A stretch of DNA of 64,000 bases. Origin: Alteromonadaceae bacterium. Lineage in GTDB: Bacteria > Pseudomonadota > Gammaproteobacteria > Enterobacterales > Alteromonadaceae. The position numbers were made by a program, and so were the translations under genes. The stretch spans positions 1 through 64,000 of the forward strand of contig JABSOI010000033.1 of the NCBI GenBank assembly GCA_013216015.1, in the 5' to 3' direction. This document shows positions 36,081-45,243 of this stretch, piece by piece (the first letter of the stretch is position 1; each line of letters begins with the position of its first letter). Under the pieces are notes generated by a model. The model saw only the letters and a list, made by a program, of their open reading frames with translations, was not told the origin of the DNA and made no database searches.

Positions 36081-36551
36081 TTACTCCCTTATTATTTTAA
36101 ATTCAATATTATTATTTAAACAATAAGACTTTAATTTTAGTATTGTTGTTTGAACTGAGATTGCCTTATACCAAGAAGGGATCATTAAAATAACATCTTT
36201 ATTTTCAAGTGAAATCAATATACCGTTTTGTGCTTTTTTCTTATATATAGTTACTATTTTAACTTTTTTAATATCAATAATGTTTTTTCCATAAAAAACC
36301 TTTTTATTCTTAAAGTCAATTTTCATACTGCCAGGTTTTAAAATTTGATATAAAAAATAAAGAGAATAAAAAAAAGTGAAAAATAAACCTACATAGGGCA
36401 GAATGATACGCCTAAACTCAGTATTTTCATGACCCCAAAGTTCTGAAGAGGGAGGAGGGAAAATCAAAAACATTCCTACAATTAAAAATGCAACTAAGAG
36501 CATAGGTAATTGATTGATTAAAAAAGACTTCCATGAAAAATTTAACTGCAA
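36081..36551 (-). CDS. Hypothetical inner-membrane protein
   Basis: 156 residues. Two membrane helices (~13-32 LINQLPMLLVAFLIVGMFLI; ~50-70 ILPYVGLFFTFFYSLYFLYQI) are followed by a soluble, beta-rich PH-like half (KIDFKNKKVFYGKNIIDI, GILISLENKDVILMIP). The fold recalls small bPH/DUF membrane proteins, but I cannot name a family. It stands alone, with a hairpin upstream of its start. Confidence 0.55.
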   Translation of the reverse strand: MQLNFSWKSFLINQLPMLLVAFLIVGMFLIFPPPSSELWGHENTEFRRIILPYVGLFFTFFYSLYFLYQILKPGSMKIDFKNKKVFYGKNIIDIKKVKIVTIYKKKAQNGILISLENKDVILMIPSWYKAISVQTTILKLKSYCLNNNIEFKIIRE

Positions 36552-36909
36552 AATAATGTCCTGTATTTAAAAAAGGCCTATGATAAATCATAGGGCTTTT
36601 GATTATTGTATTTTTGCCCTTAAAGCTGCACTAACAACTAAACCTTTATTAACTTTAACACCATTATGGCTTAAGTTACTGGCCACTCAGTGCTATGGGG
36701 ATTGCTCTGTTGTTCTACTGGCTTGTTGGTTGGACGTCTCTATTTTTATAATCTCAATTCGTGTTAAATTTTTTTGTAATTGGCTATTTTTCATTAAATC
36801 TCCCGCATTAATAACCGCTTAACCCTAGTTTTTAGTGAAGTGACCAAAGAACCCCCTCGAAAAAGGCCTCTAAATAAAGTTAAAGACCTTGATTTATTCA
36901 GTTTAAACC
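36552..36909. other. Intergenic with terminator; possible tiny ORF
   Basis: A hairpin lies at 36571-36600. A minus-strand 33-codon frame (36794 to 36693) has a GGGAG site 6 bp upstream, but its sequence is unremarkable. No other gene is supported. Confidence 0.4.
36571..36600. terminator. Bidirectional rho-independent-type hairpin
   Basis: AAAAGGCCTATGA pairs with TCATAGGGCTTTT around TAAA, flanked by T-runs on both strands. On the minus strand it could end the nhaD transcript. Confidence 0.55.
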
Positions 36910-38304
36910 TTAACCATTAATTAAAAAATGCGCATAAATACTGGCCGCATAACCTAAGCCAATAACGGGAGCCCATTTTAAATGACTGAAGAAAGTATAA
37001 TAACCACGTGCCTGGCCCATTAACGCAACACCAGCTGCAGAGCCTATAGATAATAAACTACCACCAACACCAGCAGTTAAGGTAACCAGTAACCATTGGG
37101 TATGTGACATTTCTGGATTCATGGTTAATACCGCGAACATTACTGGTATATTATCAACAATAGCCGATAATAGACCGACCAAAATATTGGCAGTTGTAGC
37201 ACCTAATTCACCGTACATGAACTCTGACACCATGCTTAAATAACCTATAAAACCTAAACCACCTACCGCTAAAATTACCCCATAGAAGAAAAGTAAAGTG
37301 TCCCACTCTGCTTTGGCAATTTTCTGAAAAATATCGAATTCATCTTTTAAATCGATCTGATTCTCAATGTCTGATTTCATTACTGCTATTCTGCCTGCTC
37401 TACGAAGATAGTAGCCAAAGAATTTAAGATAAGACAGGCCCATCATCATGCCATATACGGGTGGTAGGTGCAGAAAGTTATAGAAAGAAACAGCGGTAAT
37501 TATCGTTAAAATAAACAAACCAACAATGGTTAAACCTCCGCGCTTAATTTGTATGATTTCATTTGAATGGGCACTTGGGGTTCCTGTTGGAATAGCAAAT
37601 TGCATAATAAAGGCGGGCACAAGGTAATTAACCACTGATGGAATAAATAAGTTGAAAAACTCACTAAATTGCACAATACCTTTTTGCCAAACCATTAAGG
37701 TTGTAATATCACCGAATGGACTGAAAGCCCCACCAGCATTTGCAGCAACCACTATATTTATACAGCTTATACCTATAAATTTAGGTTCGTCTTTTCCTAC
37801 CGTCAATACTACGGCACACATGATCAATGCCGTGGTCAGGTTGTCAGCAATAGGTGAAATAAAGAAAGCTAAAATACCTGTTAACCAAAATAAGGCTTTA
37901 TAGCTGAAACCTTTTATCACTAACCAATCACGTAAAGCCTCAAAAACATTACGTTCTAACATGGAATTAATATAGGTCATTGCAACAAGCAGGAAGAAAA
38001 ACAGTTCGGTATATTCAAGGAAATTATGTCTTATGGCCACTTCTGCAGCATGTGGTTGGCCTTGAGAGTTATAATAGGCGGCGATGAGGATCCAAATAAG
38101 CCCGGCGGCAAACAATACAGGTTTAGATTTTCGTAAGTGTAATTTCTCTTCTAAAATCACTAATGTATAAGCTAAAACGAAAATAGCGACGGCAGTATAA
38201 CCAACCCAGTGACTGGTGAGATCTATTGCTTGGCTAGCAACATCTGAAGCAAAAGATGTGTTAGGTAAAAATATAGCAAACAGTATAAAAAAAAGGGTTT
38301 TCAT
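36910..38304 (-). CDS. nhaD: Na+/H+ antiporter, NhaD type
   Basis: 464 residues. An N-terminal cleavable-looking segment (FFILFAIFLPNTSFA) is followed by about 12 membrane helices. SPIADNLTTALI and AANAGGAFSPFGDITTLMVW carry the conserved Asp/Thr residues of the NhaD (IT superfamily) ion path. It exports sodium in exchange for protons at the inner membrane, as expected for a marine bacterium. It is monocistronic, in the same direction as the molybdoenzyme genes upstream but separated by 299 bp. Confidence 0.9.
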   Translation of the reverse strand: MKTLFFILFAIFLPNTSFASDVASQAIDLTSHWVGYTAVAIFVLAYTLVILEEKLHLRKSKPVLFAAGLIWILIAAYYNSQGQPHAAEVAIRHNFLEYTELFFFLLVAMTYINSMLERNVFEALRDWLVIKGFSYKALFWLTGILAFFISPIADNLTTALIMCAVVLTVGKDEPKFIGISCINIVVAANAGGAFSPFGDITTLMVWQKGIVQFSEFFNLFIPSVVNYLVPAFIMQFAIPTGTPSAHSNEIIQIKRGGLTIVGLFILTIITAVSFYNFLHLPPVYGMMMGLSYLKFFGYYLRRAGRIAVMKSDIENQIDLKDEFDIFQKIAKAEWDTLLFFYGVILAVGGLGFIGYLSMVSEFMYGELGATTANILVGLLSAIVDNIPVMFAVLTMNPEMSHTQWLLVTLTAGVGGSLLSIGSAAGVALMGQARGYYTFFSHLKWAPVIGLGYAASIYAHFLING

Positions 38305-38603
38305 ATAATTTTCAATAAATTATTATTTTGAAATGATTATTAATACTATCAAAACTTAGCCAAAAATCAAAGGGACAATAATTTGGTTAATTAAACCTCA
38401 ATTTAAATAATTAATTGATATTTCTGTTCGATTCAATTACATAAACCAAACAAGTTTAAATTAGTGGGAAGTATTTTAGAAATTAGAAATTAGAAATTAG
38501 AAATTAGAAATTAGAAATTGGAAATGCATAATTGATCTAATGGTTACTCTGAAGATTTAATTCAGAGTAACCATAGATAAAGCTGGGCTAATGGGCTAAT
38601 GGG
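38305..38603. other. Spacer with heptamer and octamer tandem repeats
   Basis: Six TAGAAAT heptamers plus one TGGAAAT run from 38477 to 38525. Four GGGCTAAT octamers (38585-38616) run into the 3' end of the next gene. No gene. Confidence 0.7.
38477..38525. repeat. Heptamer tandem repeat (TAGAAAT)n
   Basis: Seven consecutive 7-bp units, the last with one change. Confidence 0.9.
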
Positions 38604-38616
38604 CTAATGGGCTAAT
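38585..38616. repeat. Octamer tandem repeat (GGGCTAAT)4 overlapping a stop codon
   Basis: Four exact 8-bp units. The stop codon and the last codons (PLAH) of the fused DmsBC-like gene lie inside it, so a change in copy number would alter the C-terminus. Confidence 0.85.
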
Positions 38617-40676
38617 GGTGCTACACCAGTGGCAGGGTTATCTGCCAAACCAATATCTCGTGCGTGTTGCTCAAAACCTTTATTTTTCCAGAAGAATGCG
38701 CCAGGCATTGTTGTTGGAATAACTAAAATATAGAACAAAGCACGACCAATAGCAGAGGTAAAACAGTTGATTAATGCAAGTACCAGCCATATGAATAACA
38801 ATGAAAAATCATTAAAACCAGCAAGATTCAAGCCTAATAATATCACTGCTGAAATTATGTTAACGGCTAATAAACTGTTCCTGAATAAGTAGGTTTTACC
38901 AAAGGTGGTACATTGTATGTAATGTGCGGCACCACCTTCGTTTTCACTGCGATTTAAGTCATTATTGTGTTTAATTAAACCTAAGGCCTCGATTACCATG
39001 CCAGCAATAAATACACCAGTAAATATCAGAGTTGCCTGAGTAATAAGTGCTACATAAGCCTGAGTATAAATTAATGTTGAGATAACAATAACACCACCAG
39101 TAAATGCACCTAAGGCAAGACTATTTCCAACAAACGATGTTGCGGTTTGTACATGATGCCAGAACGGACGTGCTTTAATTTGATAACATTTGTTCATATA
39201 AAATAAACCGCCAGTACCACCTATTACAGTAAATACACCAGCAGCTGTAACCAATGTAGCCAAAGGGTAACCTTCAGTTAATGCAACTAAATTAAGACTT
39301 AAGTTATTGGATAAAAACTCAACTAACCATTGATTGCCAGGCATTGAAAACAGTGCTGTTAATCCACAACCAGCTGAGAATAATGCTAAACCGAAACCTT
39401 CTCTTGCCATTGGTGAATACCTTAGGTTATTAAACCCGCGATAAAAACGCATTGGTTTACCCAAATGGGTAACACTCATTAGTAAGGCAAATGTTGTCAT
39501 CCCTAATGATGTTACTACCAAAGGTAAAAACATGTCTGAATTTGTGAAACTTGTCAGTGATTCTAAACCAAATAGAGCACCTAAAAATGTGATAAAAAAC
39601 AAACCTAATGCGGCTTGCGCAAACAAGGTAAATAATACCAGAGGATTTTCACGACTATTCAGCTTGCTGAAATTCCAATGTTTGGCTTTACCTTGTTTTT
39701 GATCAATTACTGGTTTGTAGTTACCTTCTGCGTCTCTATGATATTTCACTGGCATAGAATCTGTTCTGCTCATTTCAATAGGTAATGTTTTGGTTTGTTG
39801 AAAACGAATATTCGGCTGAGTGATTTCAGGATCAGGAAAGCCGGGAATACTCGTTTTACATTGTTCGCGGTTTTGTGGGGTATTTTCGATAACACCAAAA
39901 TCAAGCGCATTTCCTACACAGGCGGAAACACAGGCAGGCTTTAAACCAACTTCCAGGCGGTCAACACACATATTACATTTAGATACCTGACCTTTTACCG
40001 GATCTAATTGTGGCGCGTTGTACGGGCATACCCAGGTACAATAACCACAACCAAAGCAAGTTTCAGGATCTTGTAATACAGCGCCATATTCCACGTGTTT
40101 GGTGTAGGCGCGGGTAGGGCAGCCTTTTAGGCACACAGGATCATCACAATGGTTACAAGCCATAGAAATATTCATTCGCTTATAATCTGGATAAGATCCA
40201 CCTTCCACATAACCAACCGAACGGAAAGATAAATGAGCAGGATTGTCATTTTTTTCAGAACAAGCTGATTCACAGGCATGACAACCTATGCAGTTATCGG
40301 CGGTAAAGAAAAAACCGTGTTGTTTATTACGGTTGGGATTACTACCCACCTCAGGATTGCCATTAATAAACAGCGAACGATCTGTTCTTTTATTTTCAGT
40401 AATATCGGTAATGTCAATTAAATCGATACGTTCACCGTAGCGGTTTTTATCTTTAATAGGTTGATCCGGCAAAAAAGCATAATCTTGTTCTTCAGTACGA
40501 ATTTCCCAATGATTTGAACTTTCGCTTGTTTCACTTATTTTACTTGTTTTATTTATTTCACTTATATTAGGTGTATTCGTTTGACTGTTTTCATTGCCTA
40601 TACTGTCTCGTGAAGGATCATAACTTTGCACGCCAGAAAGTATGTTGTCTTTGTTTGTTAATTCTTGGTTCATCAT
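38604..40676 (-). CDS. Fused 4Fe-4S (DmsB-like) and membrane anchor (DmsC-like) protein
   Basis: 690 residues from the ATG pair at 40676, preceded by AAGG; a TTG 21 bp further up is less likely. After a variable ~120-residue head, four cysteine clusters (CIGCHACESAC, CNHCDDPVCLKGC, CFGCGYCTWVC, CNMC...CVSAC) bind four 4Fe-4S centres, as in DmsB/NrfC. From ~residue 350 about eight membrane helices form a DmsC/NrfD-like quinone-linked anchor (SVTHLGKPMRFYRGF is a DmsC signature). It should carry electrons between the quinone pool and the molybdoenzyme encoded just upstream. The fusion of the two subunits is unusual against the classic three-gene layout. Confidence 0.85.
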   Translation of the reverse strand: MMNQELTNKDNILSGVQSYDPSRDSIGNENSQTNTPNISEINKTSKISETSESSNHWEIRTEEQDYAFLPDQPIKDKNRYGERIDLIDITDITENKRTDRSLFINGNPEVGSNPNRNKQHGFFFTADNCIGCHACESACSEKNDNPAHLSFRSVGYVEGGSYPDYKRMNISMACNHCDDPVCLKGCPTRAYTKHVEYGAVLQDPETCFGCGYCTWVCPYNAPQLDPVKGQVSKCNMCVDRLEVGLKPACVSACVGNALDFGVIENTPQNREQCKTSIPGFPDPEITQPNIRFQQTKTLPIEMSRTDSMPVKYHRDAEGNYKPVIDQKQGKAKHWNFSKLNSRENPLVLFTLFAQAALGLFFITFLGALFGLESLTSFTNSDMFLPLVVTSLGMTTFALLMSVTHLGKPMRFYRGFNNLRYSPMAREGFGLALFSAGCGLTALFSMPGNQWLVEFLSNNLSLNLVALTEGYPLATLVTAAGVFTVIGGTGGLFYMNKCYQIKARPFWHHVQTATSFVGNSLALGAFTGGVIVISTLIYTQAYVALITQATLIFTGVFIAGMVIEALGLIKHNNDLNRSENEGGAAHYIQCTTFGKTYLFRNSLLAVNIISAVILLGLNLAGFNDFSLLFIWLVLALINCFTSAIGRALFYILVIPTTMPGAFFWKNKGFEQHARDIGLADNPATGVAPLAH

Positions 40677-40713
40677 AAAATTTTTACCTTGTACCAACTT
40701 AATTGTATTGGTA

Positions 40714-40758
40714 TTAAATTGTCAGGAGTTAAATTGTCAGTAGTTAAATTGTCAGGAG
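40714..40758. repeat. 15-bp tandem repeat between the molybdoenzyme genes
   Basis: Three copies of TTAAATTGTCAGGAG (the middle with one change) fill the gap right after the molybdoenzyme stop codon. Confidence 0.85.
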
Positions 40759-42948
40759 TTAAAATGTCCTGCGTTCAACGTTAAGACGTGCTGCTTCATT
40801 CTGGTCAACTAATTCAATACGTACTGAACATTGTTTAAATGCTGGTTGACGGGAATGCGGATCGAGCAAGCCAAGTGTCAATCTATTAACACAATCATGA
40901 TAATGAAAAGGAACAAAAACCATATTGCGCGGCACCCTGTGAGTAAGTTGCACCAGCACAACCGCATCACCACGGCGACTGGTCAGTCGTACATAAGTCA
41001 TATGTTCTACGCCTAACTCTTTTGCTGCATCAGGATTCATTTCCATGTAAGCCGTTGGACTGAATTTATTACAATTGCCTATTTTTCCGGTACGGGTGCG
41101 GGTATGAAAATGTTCTACCACACGACCACTGTTAAGCCAGAATGGGTATTCGTTGCACGGTTGTTCGTTGTTATTGTAAAAACGAACAGGTAATAAGTTG
41201 GCACGGCCATTTTTAGTGGGGAATTTTCCATCTGTATAAAGTCTAGCTTGTCCTTTTAGCCCTTTATCGTCTTCACGATATGGCCATTGAATACCTCTGG
41301 CGTCGATTATTTTTTGATAAGTAATTCCTGAAATATCTAAATTTCTATCTTTGCCTTTTGACAAGAACTTCATTTCATCAAAAACGTCTTCAGCTTTTTC
41401 TGGAAACTTCATTATTTTTCCATTATCGAAGCGTTTGGCTAATTGATTGAAAATCCACAAATCAGGTTTTGAATTTGCGTAGGGTGGCAACACATTAACT
41501 GTTAAATTAACGCGACGCTCTGTATTGGTATGACAGCCTTCTTTCTCTGCCCATACTGAAGCCGGTAAATAAACATGGGAATATTGATTGGTTTCAACGT
41601 CTTCATATACGTCTTGCACCACTAAAAAGTCCAGTTTTTCTAGTGCCTTGCGAATACGTGAAGTGTTAGCCATTGAGGTCATTGGATTCGTTGCTACTAT
41701 CCAAAGTCCTTTAATTTCACCTGTTTCAATTGCAGGAAATATATCAGTTTCGGCTAATCCGCGCTTTTTAGGGAAAAATTCAGGATCTATCCCCCAATAG
41801 TCAGCGATTTCTTGACGATCAGCTTCATTTTCCAGATAGCGATAACCTGGTAAACCTGAACAAGAAGACCATTCACGGGTTCCCATGGCATTACACTGGC
41901 CAGTAATTGATAAACTTGTACCGCCTGGTTTACCTATATTGCCGGTGATCAGATTTAAATTATTTATGTTTACTACGCCATCTGAACCATGAGTTGACTG
42001 ATTGATGCCCATGGTCCAAATGCTCATCGCTGCAGGCGCTTTGGCATAAATTCTGGCGACAGTACGAATGGTATCTTCGTCAATTCCACAAATATGCTGT
42101 GCAGATTTAGGATCGTAATCTTTTACTATTTCACGAACTTCGTCGAAACCTTGAGTATGGGCATCAATATAAGCCTGGTCTTGCAAGTTTTCATTGATGA
42201 TGACGTGCATCATGGCATTGATTAACACACAATCTGTGCCTGGAGTGATCGGTAAATGAAAATCGGCAAATTGCGCTAACATGGTCACGCGCGGATCAAC
42301 CACGATCAATGGAAATTTACGTTTTTCCAACGCTTCTTTTAAACGCCAGTAAATAATTGGGTGTTGCTCTGGTAAGTTTGACCCGAACGCCATAAAACAA
42401 TGCGTATGTTCAAAGTCATCAAAACAACCTGGAGGACCGTCTGAGCCAAAGGAACGTTTATAACCACTTACCGCTGATGCCATACATAAAGTTGTATTAC
42501 CATCATAATTATTGGTCCCAATACAACCGCGGGCTAATTTACCTAAAGTATAAAATTCTTCAGTTACCAGCTGTCCGGTTGAAACTATGGCGAAGGAATC
42601 GTTACCGTATTTTTCTTGAATTTCTTTTATTTTTAGCGCAGTGGTGTCTAAAGCATTATCCCAGGAGGTTTTTTCAAAAGCATTAAAATGCTTAGATCTG
42701 ATTAATGGCTCACTACCACGGCCGGGGCTGTCAAACAATTCATGTTCAAGCAAGCCTTTGATACATAATTTACCACGGTTAACATCGGCACCCGCGTGTC
42801 CTCGAGTAGTGACAATTTTTTTATCTTCGTTTAAACCTATTTCAATAGAGCAACCAGTCGAGCAGTAGTTACAAGTAGTATATTTCCACTCTGCAACTTT
42901 TTTACTGGGGATCACTATAGGTTTTCTTTTTTTACGACCAAAGAGCAT
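40759..42948 (-). CDS. Molybdopterin oxidoreductase, NasA/NarB-like nitrate reductase
   Basis: 729 residues. The N-terminal cluster CNYCSTGC...GKLCIKG binds one 4Fe-4S. LCMASAVSGYKRSFGSDGPPGC holds the likely Mo-ligand Cys and closely follows the NasA pattern; NapA also shares it. The start MLFGRKKRKP has no twin-arginine signal, so the enzyme is cytoplasmic. The C-terminal MGD-binding domain is complete (NSGRVVEHFHTRTRTGKI). Nitrate is the likely substrate, but pairing with a DmsBC-like quinone module rather than NAD(P)H or ferredoxin partners leaves this open; formate or another oxyanion is possible. Upstream of the DmsBC fusion, 80 bp apart, same strand. Confidence 0.75.
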   Translation of the reverse strand: MLFGRKKRKPIVIPSKKVAEWKYTTCNYCSTGCSIEIGLNEDKKIVTTRGHAGADVNRGKLCIKGLLEHELFDSPGRGSEPLIRSKHFNAFEKTSWDNALDTTALKIKEIQEKYGNDSFAIVSTGQLVTEEFYTLGKLARGCIGTNNYDGNTTLCMASAVSGYKRSFGSDGPPGCFDDFEHTHCFMAFGSNLPEQHPIIYWRLKEALEKRKFPLIVVDPRVTMLAQFADFHLPITPGTDCVLINAMMHVIINENLQDQAYIDAHTQGFDEVREIVKDYDPKSAQHICGIDEDTIRTVARIYAKAPAAMSIWTMGINQSTHGSDGVVNINNLNLITGNIGKPGGTSLSITGQCNAMGTREWSSCSGLPGYRYLENEADRQEIADYWGIDPEFFPKKRGLAETDIFPAIETGEIKGLWIVATNPMTSMANTSRIRKALEKLDFLVVQDVYEDVETNQYSHVYLPASVWAEKEGCHTNTERRVNLTVNVLPPYANSKPDLWIFNQLAKRFDNGKIMKFPEKAEDVFDEMKFLSKGKDRNLDISGITYQKIIDARGIQWPYREDDKGLKGQARLYTDGKFPTKNGRANLLPVRFYNNNEQPCNEYPFWLNSGRVVEHFHTRTRTGKIGNCNKFSPTAYMEMNPDAAKELGVEHMTYVRLTSRRGDAVVLVQLTHRVPRNMVFVPFHYHDCVNRLTLGLLDPHSRQPAFKQCSVRIELVDQNEAARLNVERRTF

Positions 42949-43234
42949 AAATATTTCACATTTCTAAGAATAATTACATTACTTGGTACTGGAGCAAAAA
43001 TTAAGCCGTGATTTTTAGTTGGTTAAATTCAGCACGTTAGGTTTTTATGGTTGTTCAAGTTTGAGCTGTCGGGGTGCTTGTGAACTAATTTGGTGCAAGA
43101 TAATTATCAGATTGTTTTTATTAATGTGAATCAGTACTACTAACACTTTTATATTTATATCTACAAAAGAATTGGAAGGAATATGTTATGAAATAATGGG
43201 CTATGTGAAAATTGAGAAAAATGAGAGGATTTAG
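42949..43234. other. Spacer, nothing recognised
   Basis: Probable promoter region for the molybdoenzyme genes; no specific NarL, Fnr or ModE site could be called with confidence. Confidence 0.3.
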
Positions 43235-43495
43235 AGTCCTTTTATTGATCAAGTCTTTCCTTATTCTAAGGAGTTAAATTCTGACAAAATTAGAGAAAAA
43301 CTAAAAATAAATTGTTTTTCCATAAGAAAAATCAGAAATAGGATAGCGCATCACGAGCCAATCTTTAATCAAGCAAAGTTGCATGATTTGTATCCTATGA
43401 TAGCTCAAGCAGTTGAGTGGCGCTGTACTACAACAAAGGTATGGTTAGGTAATATTGAGCAAGTAAATAAAATTTTAGCGCGTCCCGTATTATGA
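43235..43495 (+). pseudogene. Abi-like HEPN protein, C-terminal remnant
   Basis: The frame reads FIDQVFPYSKEL, then FSIRKIRNRIAHHEPIF, then AQAVEWRC, W and VNKILARPVL before TGA. RNRIAHHEPIF is the hallmark of a widespread Abi/HEPN family (R-x4-H present). A stop codon lies directly upstream and no start codon is usable, so the N-terminal two thirds are lost. Confidence 0.65.
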
Positions 43496-43545
43496 AACAC
43501 ACTAAAATAAAAACTATTACAAACTTAGTGTTAACCAATGGGTAA

Positions 43546-44202
43546 TTAATCAGATAGGATCCATTTTTTTACAGGTTCCACCCACTCAGGCAAGGGATTG
43601 TAAAAGGCGCCATGCCCTTTTCCTGTACTGATTGCTATTTCTTCAAACGACTTAACTTTTTCACTTCGATTGATTAAATATTGACACGAGCCAACGCCAT
43701 CAGAAGTCTCAAAAATTGAATAAATATTGCCATGAACTTTTACATCAGTGTTCGATTTTACGAACTTTCCACAGCCAGCAAGAATAATGGACTTCATTTT
43801 ATCTGATTGTACATAATGCGAAGTCAAAACTGTGATTGCGCCACCACGAGAAAATCCTATTAAAGTGATATTTTCATATTTAACACCTTGATCAGCCAGC
43901 ATCTTAATATCATTGGCTAATTTCTTGGCAAACTCTTTAGGATCTGTATCTTTTGGGCGGTGATAGGCAATTAAATTATACTTTTCATCTGCCAGTAGCT
44001 CTTTTATTTTAGGGAAGTCATACATTCCCCAGTGTGGGTTTACTGGCGTAGGGTTATCTCCCTCAACGATAAAACCATGAGAATAGAAAACATATTTTTC
44101 GTTGGCTTTTATTTGTTTTGGAAATTTTTCATATAAGTTTCCGGCAGTGCAAATTGAAGAAAATAACGTAGTGGCAAGTGCAATTTTTAGTAGTTTAAGC
44201 AT
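43546..44202 (-). CDS. Exported alpha/beta-hydrolase
   Basis: 218 residues from ATG 44202, which has GGGA at 5 bp and starts a signal peptide (LLKIALATTLFSSICTA). The frame also extends upstream through the heptamer repeats, but that part is not coding in my view. YVFYSHGF is the oxyanion HG motif, GFSRGGA the nucleophile elbow (Ser) and GKGHGAFYNPLPEWV holds the likely catalytic His. A periplasmic esterase or peptidase-like hydrolase; substrate unknown. Confidence 0.65.
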   Translation of the reverse strand: MLKLLKIALATTLFSSICTAGNLYEKFPKQIKANEKYVFYSHGFIVEGDNPTPVNPHWGMYDFPKIKELLADEKYNLIAYHRPKDTDPKEFAKKLANDIKMLADQGVKYENITLIGFSRGGAITVLTSHYVQSDKMKSIILAGCGKFVKSNTDVKVHGNIYSIFETSDGVGSCQYLINRSEKVKSFEEIAISTGKGHGAFYNPLPEWVEPVKKWILSD

Positions 44203-44562
44203 AATTTCCCTTATGAAATCACTTTGAGCTAATGGCTCCAGAAATTTCATAAATATGATTAGGTAACAGATAACAGGTAACAGGTAACAGGTAACAGATA
44301 AAAGATAACAAATAAATATATTCAGATTAAGGGTAATCATAACTAAGTATTAACATAAGTTCACTTAATCTATACTCCTGCTCCTGAGAAACTACCATTA
44401 ATGATTATATTTGATGGATATTACATGTTATGTGACAAATATCGCTAATATTGAGGTAGTTCTGTGACAAATATTACACAGGTAACTGTAATTATTTAGT
44501 CTTATTGTCATTTTATAAACTTATAATTAATGCAACTGGTAATATTATTTAAGGGGATTGGC
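44203..44562. repeat. Spacer with (AGGTAAC)n heptamer repeats
   Basis: Positions 44261-44316 consist of eight 7-bp units (AGGTAAC, AGATAAC and variants). The remainder carries the divergent promoters of the hydrolase and cupin genes. Confidence 0.75.
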
Positions 44563-44928
44563 GTGAAAAAAATTAATATATCCGATAAGTTCAATTTATT
44601 CACACAAGAGTGGACACCGAAAGTATTGGCTGAATCAAATGGTCAATTAGTCAAGATTGCAAAGGGAAGTGGTGAATTAGTCTGGCATAAACACGATAAC
44701 GAGGATGAACTCTTTATCGTGTTCAAAGGTCAGCTGACTTTACAGTTACGAGGTGGTGATGTTGTGCTCAATGAAGGCGAAATGTATGTTGTTCCCAAAG
44801 GGGTTGAACATTGCCCGAAAGCGCTGCCTGATACTCACTTCATGATGATTGAGCCTTCGTCAACGGCACATACGGGGGATTTAGATAGCGAGGTTACCGT
44901 TTCGTTTGAAGAGCAAGATTGGATTTGA
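44563..44928 (+). CDS. Cupin-domain protein
   Basis: 121 residues from GTG 44563, chosen because AAGGGG lies 6 bp upstream. Single conserved beta-barrel: GELVWHKHDNEDELFIVFKG (cupin motif 1 with H, H, E) and PKGVEHCPKA (motif 2 His). It probably binds a metal; this subfamily is common and uncharacterised. Stands alone. Confidence 0.75.
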   Translation: MKKINISDKFNLFTQEWTPKVLAESNGQLVKIAKGSGELVWHKHDNEDELFIVFKGQLTLQLRGGDVVLNEGEMYVVPKGVEHCPKALPDTHFMMIEPSSTAHTGDLDSEVTVSFEEQDWI

Positions 44929-45243
44929 TAGATAACAACGAATTGAAAATAGTTCCAGGAAAAATAGTAATAGCAATTGTATTAATTAATTGTAATGGCT
45001 AATTAATTGACCATTTTCAAATTGTCTAAATCACCATTAATGCTTCCGTGCTCTTACCTAAGTCATGTAGGAATCTGCGTTGCATTCAATCCCTATACAG
45101 CCTGTTATTGTCCGATAATTACTTCTGCAATTTTTTAATTATGGGCAGTGATGCCCTAATCAATCAGGAGCCTTGCCTTTCACTTTAAAGGAAAAGCAAG
45201 ATCTGAATGTTTTTCCTGGGGATTATCCCTTTAGAAATATGTC
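44929..45243. other. Intergenic between convergent genes
   Basis: Contains an imperfect hairpin (CTTGCCTTT...AAAGGAAAAGCAAG, ~45172-45202) that may terminate the Sel1-repeat gene. Nothing else recognised. Confidence 0.35.

Noticed and set aside
36580-36822. Plus-strand 80-codon frame downstream of nhaD
   Set aside because: It starts inside a terminator hairpin, has no ribosome binding site and an implausible composition (many Cys/Trp/Leu); treated as spacer.
37652-37903. Antisense frames over nhaD, gltB, gltD, RHS and chemoreceptor genes
   Set aside because: They overlap well-supported genes on the other strand and show no family motifs; shadows of coding bias.
40759-42948. Calling the molybdoenzyme periplasmic NapA
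   Set aside because: There is no twin-arginine signal and no napB/napC/napD nearby; the Mo-site sequence is closer to NasA.
43546-44340. 264-codon version of the hydrolase
   Set aside because: The extra N-terminal 46 codons translate the AGGTAAC heptamer repeats; the start at 44202 has a binding site and signal peptide.
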